From NCBI GenBank assembly GCA_030272155.1, contig CP126202.1, positions 3,493,501 through 3,557,500 on the forward strand: a DNA stretch of 64,000 nucleotides, read 5' to 3'. The notes below the pieces were generated by a model. It saw nothing but the letters and a program-made list of their open reading frames with translations. It ran no database searches and was not told the DNA's origin. Below, one piece after another: positions 1 to 10,057 of this stretch (position 1 is the first letter of the stretch; each line of letters opens with the position of its first letter). The stretch is from Tetradesmus obliquus. Its lineage: Eukaryota; Chlorophyta; Chlorophyceae; Sphaeropleales; Scenedesmaceae. The translations under genes were made by a program, and so were the position numbers.

Positions 1-141
1 TTTGACTTGGTCAAAGCCCTAGCCGGCGTGTTTGGCCACCCGCTGGAAGTCAAAATGCAGGGCAGCAGTGCAGTCAAAGGCAGCGCTGCAGCTGGCAGCA
101 GCAGCTTTGCAGGAACCAGCAGCAGCATGGGCAGAGCCAAA

Positions 142-174
<33 letters not shown>

Positions 175-808
175 GCGGTGTTTCAGCTGCAGTTTGACCA
201 GCAGCCACTGCTGCTGTTTGTGGAGATGCCGCCCAGCTTTCCTGCAGAGGCGCCGCTGCTGCTGCTGCAGAGCATGCGGCGCATGGGGCCTGACAGCTGT
301 GCTGCCCTCAGCAACATCCCTTGGAGCCCCAGGTGAGCTGCAGTCAGGCATACAGACTTGTTGTCATAGTTGAAAGTGTGCAATTGCCATTGGCAAAAGT
401 GGGTTTGAGGACGCAGAGGCAGTCTGCGAGCATCAAAGGTGCTGAAAGAGCCATGATAATGCAGCTGTGTATAAGTCATGTGGCGGCTGGGGCCTGACAG
501 CTGTGCTGCCCTCAGCAACATCCAATGGAGCCCCAGGTGAGCTGCAGTCAGGCACACTGAATATCATTGCTTGTTGTTTATCATATCTCTAAGATGATGC
601 GACTCTATGGGTGATAAAGGCCTGTTGCCAGAGTTGAACGTGCTCCAAATGCCATTAGGATGCCGCTGTGTAGGGCTAATGCGTGCTGGGTGGGATTAAA
701 CCTGCAGCACTGCTCGCTCTTCTGGAGAGGCAAAGCCCGCGCTGCAACCAGCCCCTTCCAGCACTCCTGCAGCTTCAACTCTTGTTGACCTCTGCTGCTC
801 TGCTGCTG

Positions 809-848
<40 letters not shown>

Positions 849-958
849 GCAGGTGGGATGCAGCTGAGATGGCTGCGCGGCTCTTCAACTTTGTGAAGCA
901 GCAGGCGCCCGGCATCCTCAAGGACATGGAGGGCGGCAGCAGTGGGGCCGCGCTGTAA
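1..958 (+). CDS. BABAM2: BABAM2/BRCC45 (BRE) C-terminal part, partial gene
   Basis: C-terminal 145 residues of a BRISC/BRCA1-A complex core subunit, a scaffold with UEV-like folds that supports the K63-specific deubiquitinase BRCC36. Two exons are visible, 1-332 and 853-958, joined in phase 2 (AG|G) so that the end reads SPRWDAAEMAARLFNFV. The PYSPRWD-x-x-EMA signature is how BRE proteins end in animals and plants, and the stop lies about 25 residues after it, as in the family. The first exon is open to the left edge, so the rest of the gene lies outside the window. A Ser run (about residues 48-58) is encoded by AGC repeats. The intron holds a second copy of the exon end (489-550) and a CTG run before its acceptor. 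The assignment rests on the C-terminal signature only. Confidence 0.72.
286..550 (+). repeat. Exon-edge echo in the BABAM2 intron
   Basis: Bases 286-347 (last 47 exon bases plus the donor and first intron bases) recur at 489-550 with two or three substitutions. The following intron sequence is also recognisably duplicated but more diverged, giving a tandem unit of about 203 bp. Confidence 0.85.
797..849 (+). repeat. Intronic CTG run at the acceptor
   Basis: About 17 CTG-like triplets fill the place of a polypyrimidine tract and end at the CGCAG acceptor (848-852) of the last BABAM2 exon. Confidence 0.9.
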
Positions 959-1111
959 TGCTATGTGGAATTTCTATGTGACAAGCGGCAGTCGCTTGAC
1001 TCTGTACCTCGAGGACACCGCGGCACAAGACAGACTGAACCCTACTTGTTTAGATGGCACGGCTCCTGTTGCCGCTCCATGTTGTTTGATGTGATGCTCT
1101 TAGTCACAAAA

Positions 1112-1116
1112 TGTAA
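1112..1116 (+). terminator. Candidate TGTAA poly(A) signal of BABAM2
   Basis: TGTAA, the usual green-algal polyadenylation signal, lies 154 bp after the BABAM2 stop. The stretch 959-1464 otherwise shows no gene; it should hold the 3' UTR of BABAM2 and the promoter and 5' UTR of the next gene. Confidence 0.4.
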
Positions 1117-1464
1117 CCATTGGCTTGTTTTCACCTGCATACAGCCTGACCTCCCTGAGTAAGTGCACACAACCAAGGTGTTAGGTTGACTCACCCAGTG
1201 ATTCTGTGGGTTACTGGTGTGTTTGCCCATCTCAGTTTGGTAACCCTTACCAGCATGACAAAATGTTTGAATTTGCAGTTTGTTTCTTACAGAAGCTCAG
1301 ACAGCTCATTGTCCTTGCAGCGCAGAGAAGCCGAATCCGTGCCACGGATCTGATCGCATTGTGGTGTTGCGCGTGAATCCCAGACCTAAAACGCAATGTC
1401 AAAACCATGTGGCTCAATGTTTTCATGTAGTCGCAAAACGATCAGCGACCGACGAACGGCGGGG

Positions 1465-2208
1465 ATGATGCAATATCAATGGAGCAGCAGCACTGCCCTG
1501 AGGGCTCCCAAGCTGTCTTCTCGGCAGCACTGCCGGAGACTTCAAGTGACAGCTGCTGCAGCCAAACAAGATCTCCTAACATGGTGTGTGCGTTCGCGAA
1601 TGAGCCTGTTCCATGGCCTGTTCCTTACACCTGCATGTCATGTGATGTGATGCGTTACGCTGCATACTGCCTCTTTTCTGCTCTGCAGGGGTGCACTGCG
1701 CCCTGCCACAGTCACATGCACAGCAGTGATCTGCATAACCTCGCTCATCAGCACAGCAGCACCGCTTTCAGTCGAGGTGAGGGCCCCCTGCCTGCACTGT
1801 GAGCTCATCTGCGCCTGCCTGTTCATCTTCCGCCCTGCATCAGTTGCTGCGGACTGTTGCTGACCGTGACATTATCACACACATGGCCTGTTATGACAAC
1901 ACTTATTGTCCTGCTGTTCCTGCAGGTGGCCTGCACAGCAACTGCCATTGCCACAGCAGTGCTTGAACAATTGCTGAGGACCAGCAAACCCCACAGCCAA
2001 GACGACAGCAGCAGCAATGGCAGCAGCAGCAGCACAAGTGACACGTCATCACTACAGCCGACTCAGCAGCTGGCAGCACTGGCCATGAACAACCCCGGAG
2101 CTGCTGCAGGAGCAGCAGCAGCTGCTGTTGTGTCAGCAGTGGTACCACCTGAGGACCTGCCTGCCGCATCTAGCTTGTGCTTGCTGGCGTGTGTTTGTGC
2201 ACTCCTTC

Positions 2209-2254
<46 letters not shown>

Positions 2255-4092
2255 AACTCAGGAGTCTGCAGCTGCAGACAGCAAGCAGCAGCAGCAGCAG
2301 CCAGCTCAGGAGCCTGCTGCTGCTGACAATGAGCAGCAGGAGCTGCAGCTGCAGCTCAAGCGCCAGGCTGACAAGGTGTGAGACAGCAGTTGTCTCAGAC
2401 AGGAATTGGTTGTATCTGCTGGCATAGTGCTGCTGTGTGGCATATCTCACCGTCTTAGAGCCAGTACTGTCAGGCACACCCCCTCCTACTCCTTCATCCG
2501 CCTGCCTCTCTCCTTTGGATTCTGACTTCTCCGCCGCCTGTCCACCCTCCTCGCCCGCTTCAAGTTCATCTCACACGCCTCCCTTTTGTGTGTGTGTAGA
2601 TTCAAAGCCTGGCCACAAACAACCAGCGCCTGGAGCAGCAGCTAAGGCAGGAGCGCAAAGGCAGCCGCAAAGGGGACAGCCTCAAAGATCAGCTGGCAGC
2701 CAGCCAGGCAGAGGCACAGCAGCTTGCAGGACAGCTGCAGATTGCACAGTTCGAGCTGCTGCTGCTGCAGCAGCAGCAGGCAGCAGCACAGGACCAGGTG
2801 AGGGGGCCAAGGGGGCGTGTGGGAGACTACGGCAGAGGACACAGGGACGCTTGTGGCGCTGCGCTAATGACACGTCACTTTGCTCACCTCGTGGGCATGG
2901 GTAGGTTTGTGCGCATCCTACTTGCTATTTGTAGTATGCCGCTCACACCTGCACCACCCTGCTGTGCCTTGGTTCATACTCTGATGCAATGTAGGTTAGC
3001 ACCACCGGACAAAGCAGCCACAAGCAGCAGGGCGGCAGCCGGCCTGCTCCAGCTGCGGCAACCACAGCTGATGCACAGCAACCGCAGCAGCAGCAGCAGC
3101 AGGCATCAAATGAGGCGTCTAAGGCGCAGGATGCTGCCCCAAGGAAGGTTGTTGCATTTGTCGGGGGCCGCGCCTTGAAGCCGTCTGACAGGAAAACACT
3201 GCCGCCTGATGCTGAGGTGGGTGCGATGGTTGGATGATGGTTTGATAGTATAATTTTACATGTGATCAGAATTATAATGGTAATTTGATGATGATCATAA
3301 TTATAATGGTAATTTGATGATGATGATGCTGAGTTGGGTGCGGCATCAGCACACACACACACACATGCACGCATGTGACCACATACGACATGTCGCCTCA
3401 GCCATGTGTACATACATGCAGCCTTGCTGTCTGTTGCGCATGCAGCGCCACACTGTGTGGTGTGCTGGCACACATACCCGTATGCCTAGACGTGTGACTG
3501 AGCCTAATGTTGACGATTGTGCGTTCGTAAAGTGTGTATCCTGCAACTCTTTATACCCTTATGCCTCACCCGGGCGTGACTGACTGACATCCTCGCCCCG
3601 CAGGTGCGCTTCTTTGGCAGTCCGTGGGACAAAGGCAGGGAGAGCTGCAGCGCCTGGAAGCTGTAATCAAAGCGGGCACAATTGACGAGGTGCAACTGCC
3701 ACATCATTCAACTGCATACATCAACATGGCTGCTCTGCTCTGCTGCTGCTCAGGTCAAGTCATCCAGACACGCGAATGAGTATTATCTGGCATTGTGCTT
3801 CTCCAAAGTGTGTTTCCTGCAACTCATTGCCCTGCAGGTGCGCTTTTTTGGCAGTCCGCGGGACACAGGCAGGGGAGAGCTGCAGCGCCTAGAAGCCGCA
3901 ATTAAAGCGGGCACGATTGACGAGGTGTACATGCCCACGCGCTGGAACAGCCACACCACCACACAGCTTGTTACGAGGCTGTGCAAGGACAGGGGCATTC
4001 CTGTGCTCCTGCTGGATGCGGGGGAGAAGGCGCGGCGCAAGGCTGAGTGGCAGGACGCAAACAGCAGCAGCAGCGACATGGACACGGCGTAA
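1465..4092 (+). CDS. Plastid-targeted-looking coiled-coil protein with DUF2325-like C-terminal domain
   Basis: Six exons (1465-1583, 1689-1776, 1926-2375, 2600-2797, 2995-3216, 3838-4092) join in phase to 443 aa. The first 40 residues are rich in Ser, Arg and Ala with no acid until D37, like a plastid transit peptide. Hydrophobic stretches follow near residues 47-69 and 125-140, then a Gln run, a short coiled coil (about 220-285) and, from residue 333, a Rossmann-like segment starting KVVAFVGGRAL and continuing with IDEVYMPTRWNSH and GIPVLLL. The order GGR, then an acidic turn with a polar SH motif, then GIPV resembles bacterial DUF2325, whose function is unknown; this is a recognition by eye. 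The start codon is ATG 1465 (or 1468) and fits phase with exon 2. A decayed copy of the last exon sits upstream at 3602-3692. Confidence 0.6.
2213..2253 (+). repeat. Exonic CAG run (polyGln)
   Basis: About 13 CAG triplets in frame, encoding Gln in the third exon of the DUF2325-like gene. It is on the CAG strand in the gene's sense, unlike the intronic runs. Confidence 0.9.
3205..3345 (+). repeat. Echo of the fifth-exon donor, splice site lost
   Basis: The exon end GATGCTGAG|GTGGGTGCG (3208-3225) recurs near 3326-3342 with GT changed to TT. A 25-bp intronic segment (ATTATAATGGTAATTTGATG) is also present twice, near 3270 and 3300. Confidence 0.6.
3602..3692 (+). pseudogene. Frameshifted copy of the terminal exon of the DUF2325-like gene
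   Basis: Close copy of 3838-3928 including the CAG acceptor; one G is missing in GGCAGGG(G)AGAG, so the reading frame breaks to a stop. Part of the intron before it is copied as well (3532-3555 matches 3805-3830). The 3838 copy stays open to the stop, so it is the functional exon. Confidence 0.8.
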
Positions 4093-4343
4093 TGTGTGTC
4101 GTTTCAACAATTGAGTGGATCTGGCTGCTGAAGCAGCCTGTACGCCTGGCTGTGCCGCCTGCTGGGTTTTACAGTTGCAACTTGCTTATTGACGGACGAA
4201 AAAGAAAAATCAAAAAGTTGTTTGGACACAGTTCCCAGCATTTGTTGTGCAAACAGCTTGCGCCAATATTTTTTACGTAAAATGCTGGATGCAATGGAGC
4301 AAAGTTGTATGAGGGTACGCCGGGAGGGTCACCATCCCCACCC

Positions 4344-4382
<39 letters not shown>

Positions 4383-6359
4383 AGGCCCATTGGTGAATTC
4401 GACTGCCTCTGCATGCATATGCAATGCAAATAACGATTTGAGCTGCAAATGCTGCGCTTGTGCGTCAGCGAACGCAGTAAGGCGCGACCTGGCTGTGCTC
4501 ATCAAGTCCGACACGCGGCTTGCAATCCTCGCCGCGCTGGATGCTTTTGACACATCTCAAACATGACACACTACACAACTGTAGAGCAATCAACGTCTAG
4601 TCTTCTGGCAAACCTGGTGCCCGAGTTTGATGGCATCAAGCATCTGACAGGTATCGCGCACCTTCAAGCAACAGCAGTCAGCGACAGGCGTATAGACCAA
4701 GTTGTTGGATCGCGAAATCAGGTTGATTCCGCGAGCTGTGTGTGGTGTCTCTCAATCTGCGCCGGCCACCACATCTCACACTTTTTGCTGCAAGTTCGCA
4801 GGAAGAGCTGAGAGTAGCAGTGCACAAGTTCCTAGGAAGTTGCAGCTCTCACAAGTGTGAGACGTGAGAACTTGTGGCACTAAATTTCAACGCCATGTAC
4901 TCGCGATTGTCGGCATCCCATTATCCCGGCCGCCGTGACTTGCACCCGTGGCAGGCTGTGTTCGTGTACATGTGCATGGCAAACTGTTTCTGTAAGAACC
5001 ACTGTTGGTCAGAGTTTGTTGGAAGCCGTGTAACAGTCACATTTGCCATTACATACCAAGGTGTCACAGCACCGGTTGGTCATGCATAGGTTATATCTTG
5101 CGCTGAGCCACCCAACACAACGGTGGCAGCAAACCACCCAGCAGTTATGCTGCCGTGCCAGCTAGCAACGAGCCCTGCGCTGTAAGGGGCTCAGCCAACA
5201 AGATGACGAAACCTCGTGCCAGTGCCTTGTGGTGTACAGAGCTTGGAATAAGGCTGCTCCTGACGCTGCGTGAGGGCGATTGCTGCACAATGATTCCGTA
5301 ACAGGAATTTCATTTTTCGTCCTGACCTGCGTGCTTATTGCTAGCACTCGTGAAATTTGGCAGCGGTTGTGTGCACTGCTGCTGTCTGAGCGAGCCGTGT
5401 GCACACGTGGAGCCGTATGCAGACTGAACGAGCCGTGCATGGCGGCATGGCCTTGCGCGCTGGGTCTGTGAACATCGTCATGCAAGTTGCATTGTAAACG
5501 CTCTGCAGTGATCACGGCAACCTTGGACTAACAGAGTTGAGGGCCATGCCATGACATCCCTTGAATGAATGCAACAAAACAGCAATCACCTGGCTGCCGC
5601 GCCGTTGGCTCAGCCGCCTCTATACTTCCTTTTTGCTATACTTTACTGCAGCCTGCAGTGAGCGGCTCACAATTGCAGAAGGACTGCAGGCCTGGCCATG
5701 CAGCAGCTGCCAGTTGCCAGTGGCGGCCTAGGCCTGGCCTGGCCGCTGGCAGCCTGGCACGCTGCGCCACGGCAGTGGTAGTACGTACTAGGTATACCTT
5801 CAAAATCGTGTGCATGAACACGTTGGGTTACACTGAAGAAGCGCACAAGCACACACAACTGGAACCGCACACACTGGGAAGGCTGAAGATAGGGTGCAAG
5901 TCCCGTCGTGATATCCATGGTGATAAGCGCCCTGCTGCGTGGCTCATTGTATGATGTTGACGCATGATGCGAAGCTAGCACTGCTGTGCGACGCCAGGTG
6001 TATGCGGTATGCACACCGCACCTACTGTGCAGTATCCATCAAGATAACTTTCCAGGCAAGCTTGCGGGCCGACCCATTGAACCATGCAGCTGCTGAGTAC
6101 TGAACAGCAGCGCTTAGCCGCCAATTGCGGATTGCACCACCTTGCATGCCGCCATAAAAACTGAGCAGCGCCACAAGATCTTGCTTGCATCTCAGCTGAC
6201 GCCACACCATCAACCACAGCAACCTTGCCCTGAACCACACATCGCACTTGCACACATCATCATGAGAGCATGATCGACCCCCAGGCCCCGAAGTGCTGCT
6301 CACAAAAACAAGGCCTTACAGCGTGTTACAACTGGTGTTACATGCCAAAAGTAACGCTG
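4093..6359. other. Intergenic stretch between convergent genes
   Basis: No exon chain with coherent splice phases was found on either strand. Contents are a CTG run at 4347-4382, a short palindrome near 5778-5797 (GTAGTACGTACTAGGTATAC) and otherwise unremarkable sequence. It should contain the 3' UTRs of the DUF2325-like gene and RPT2. A short unrecognised gene cannot be excluded. Confidence 0.5.
6316..6342 (-). terminator. Candidate poly(A) signals of RPT2
   Basis: Three TGTAA motifs on the minus strand (read as TTACA on plus at 6316, 6326 and 6338) lie 18-44 bp past the RPT2 stop. They are close to the stop for a green-algal 3' UTR, so a more distal signal is possible. Confidence 0.35.
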
Positions 6360-9300
6360 TTACATGTAAAGGCCCTCAGGCACGCCCTCCTTCTTCTTGT
6401 ACAGCACCTTCTCCTTGGCCTTGCGGAAGTCAGCCTGGCAGCAGCAGCAGCAATAGGAGCAGCCAACAGCAGCAGGTAACCACACAGTTATTATTGCACC
6501 GCGGGAGTGGTGGGTAGAGGATTAACTGTCAGTGTGGAGGCGCCAGGGAGTGACAGGGTTGAAGTCAAGGCCCTGGTGGCATGCATTTCTGTTGCAGCGG
6601 CGCGCATTAAGCTAGAGTGCCGAGCTGCGGTGCTGTGGCAGCAACAGGCTGACAAGGAAATGCCTCACACGCCAGCACCCAGCAGCCGCCTCACTGTGCC
6701 AGCGACTCAGCCATTTGTACAGCAGGGGCGCATGCAGCAGCTCGTGACAACACATCATATGGCTGCGGCATACAACTGGACTCAGAAGCAATACGTTTTC
6801 ATTCAAGGGCGGCACACCTGCGTCACGCGCATGCGCCGCTCGCGCAGCGCCAGCAGCTATCAATAGCGCTAGCTGCCCAATCCATCACACGCCTGACCAG
6901 GACAGCTAACAATGCATTTTCCCAAGAAAAAAGCAGCGTACCTGTGTCACGCGCATGCGCCGCTCGCGCAGTGCCAGCAGCCCCGCCTCTGTGCACACCG
7001 CCTTGATGTCTGCGCCGCTCAGCTCGTCCTTGGCCATGACAAACTCCTCCAGGTTGACGTCCTCAGACAGCGTCATGCGGCCTGCAGGGCAGCGTGCAAT
7101 GCATGAAAGGGATGTTACACAAAATGACCGAGTGAAGCGCAAGGAAGCGTAGAAATGCCATGACAAACACCTCCAGGTTGACAATATTGACCAGCGTCAT
7201 GTGGCCTGCAGTTTGCGGCGAGCGGTGCATGAAAGAAGCACTGACAAATGGTGGCAATGTGTGGTGTGCAGCATTAAGAAAAGTGTGAGGAACGCCATCA
7301 CGTACTCCTCCAGGCTGCATCGCTATCTGCTTGCATGCATTTTTTAGTAAGCCCATTGAAACCATATAACAGGCTCCTCCCCCCCGCATCAACACGTGGC
7401 CGCACCTGTGTGGATGCCGAAGATGCGGCGCTTGGTCTTTGCATCTGGCAGCGGGAACTCGATCTTGCGGTCAATGCACATGCGCAACACGTACGCACAT
7501 TCAGGCACAGTATGCCCTCCTCCTTCTGCTCCAGTGGAGCTTGGCCCTATTGGCTTGAATTGTCACATAACAGACATAATATTGTTGGTCAAAACACAAG
7601 CACGCGTGGTCACCTGTGTGGATGCCAAAGATGCGGCGCTTGGTCTTTGCGTCTGGCAGCGGGAACTCGATCTTGCGGTCGATGCGGCCCGGCCTGATAA
7701 GAGCGGGGTCCAGCGTCTCGATGCGGTTGGTGGCCATGATCACCTGCAGAGCCGCGCAGACGATCATTTGAAATTGTGACAGATGTGACAGAGGTTTGAA
7801 TCAGCGCGGGTCCAGCGTCTCGATGCCGTTGGTGGCCATGATCACCTGCAGCCAGCAGTGCAAGAGGGTGGCTGGATGTGTTGGGTTTGATGACAGCATA
7901 TCAGCGTGATGCAGCAGGCGCAGTGTCGCACCCCCATGTGATACAAGCTCAAGCATGGTGCGCTGGATGCCACACCCACCACAGCAGCAGTCAAACAAGT
8001 CAAAGTAACAAGTAACAACGTTCAAACCGCCGCACCTTGACCTCGCTGAGTGCATCGAAGCCGTCCATCTGGTTGAGCAGCTCAAGCATAGTACGCTGGA
8101 TCTCGCGCTCGCCGCCGCTGTGGCTGTCGTAGCGCTTCGTGCCGATGGCGTCGATCTCGTCTGCAGCACAACAACAATGCAGCAGAACGACAGCAGTGAC
8201 AATGACGGTAGCGCAAGCTTTGAATGTACTATAGCACTGCAGCTGCAGCTTGGCAGAAACTGACAGCGGGCTTGACCAAAAAAGACGAGAGAGCGTGTGA
8301 TGCGGTGAAGTGCATCTATAAACTACTGCGCCTTCCTGCTACCGCTCACCTATGAACACGATGGCGGGGGACAGCTTGTCCGCCACCCTGAACAGCTCCC
8401 GCACCAGCTTGGGCCCATCACCCAGGTACTTCTGAATCGACTCGCTGCCCAACCAAAACACAAAACCACACACCTAAAACCCTGACAGTGACACGATACA
8501 AGCACACCATGCCGAGGCTGTGCTTGGATGCACATAACTACACAGCGCTGCGCTTTGCCTGTTAAAACAAACAAACACATACACCGGCCTCACCTATGAA
8601 CACGATGGCGGGGCTGAGTTCATCCGCCACCCTGAACAGCTCCCGCACCAGCTTGGGCCCATCACCCAGGTACTTCTGAATGAGCTCGCTGCCCACCACG
8701 CGCAGGAACGTGGCGGATGTGGAGTTGGCCACAGCCTTAGCAAGCAGCGTCTTGCCTGTACCTGGCTCGCCATACAGAATGACACCCTGCAGGGATACGT
8801 GCATTGGGCAGCAAGCAGGCAGGTTCAGGCAGTGCATGAACTCAGTGCAGCAAGCAGGCAGGATCACGCCTGGCGGCAGCAGCAGCTCAACAGCGGCGGC
8901 TGGGTTACGTGGGGCAGCAGGAACAACCGTACCCCCAGGCCCCTAAACCCTTACCTTTGGTGGCTTGATGCCGATGTCCTCATACAGCTCTGGGTTGGTC
9001 AGCGGCAGCTCAACGGCCTCCTTAATTTCCTGCACCTGCTGCTCCAGCCCGCCCACGTCAGCGTAGCTCTCCAGCGGCGCCTTCTCCACCTGCATGGGTT
9101 GTCAGAAGTACATCAATACTGCTCAAGGAAGGATATCGCTGGTGCTAATGCAAATGACAATTGGTGTAGCTCTCCAGCGGCACCTTCTCCACCTGCATGG
9201 GGTTGTTAGCAACACACAGTGCACAGTGTTCAATGCAGTAATATGATGCTTTAAGCTTATCCTTATGATGATGATGACGGTGATGATCACCACAACATGT

Positions 9301-10021
9301 CAGCGGCGCGCTTTCCACCTGGTGAAATTACCAGCAGAGCATGCAGAATGGTGACGGTGCAACCGCACGCGCAGGCGTTATCTGTGTGTCACGCACAGCC
9401 TCAAGGGTTGGAGGCCGGGCATGATGCCAACCATGCAGAGACTACGAGGGGCAGCGGCAGAGAGGCCTGGCCACACAAACAGTCATGAATGTGGATAACT
9501 TTCATGGCCTACACAATGTCCGTCGAGCGCGCATATGTAGCACGACACACAGGCTATTCCAGCGCAGTGGAGTACAAATGTGCTTTGACTGTCCAGTTGC
9601 AGCGACTGCAAATGGGCGATCAGAGAACATTTGTACTCCACAAAACGGTAGATGCATAAGACCATGCTAGCCGGCCTCTTGTAGCAGCCACCTGTTGCTT
9701 GCAGTCGTCAAAGGAACATGCGCTGCGCATCAGCCCAGTGTCCAATGTTGACTTCCAGCAACAGGCAGGATACAGCTGACGCTACTAAACGCGTTACAAT
9801 AAGATAACATAACGTGCTGAAGGCCCAGCAGCACAGCCCAGGCTTCGTCGCCTCACCTTCATGACTGACACCATGCAGGACACAGCTATTGCAGTAGTGT
9901 ATGCCCTTTAATCAAACTGCATAACTTGCTGTGATGAAAGCGTGGCTGCCCTGCCTCACCTTCATGACTGACACCATGGGGTCTGTCTCGTCCTGCAGGA
10001 TGCCTACCACTGACATGACCT

Positions 10022-10057
<36 letters not shown>

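Noticed and set aside
4290-4566. Plus-strand frame ending RRDLAVLIKSDTRLAILAALD
   Set aside because: Looks protein-like at the end but includes a CTG-encoded Leu run, has no recognisable domain and no partner exons.
8344-8451. Possible mutually exclusive RPT2 exon
   Set aside because: It has a donor but no acceptor and contains only half an exon, so it is treated as an echo.
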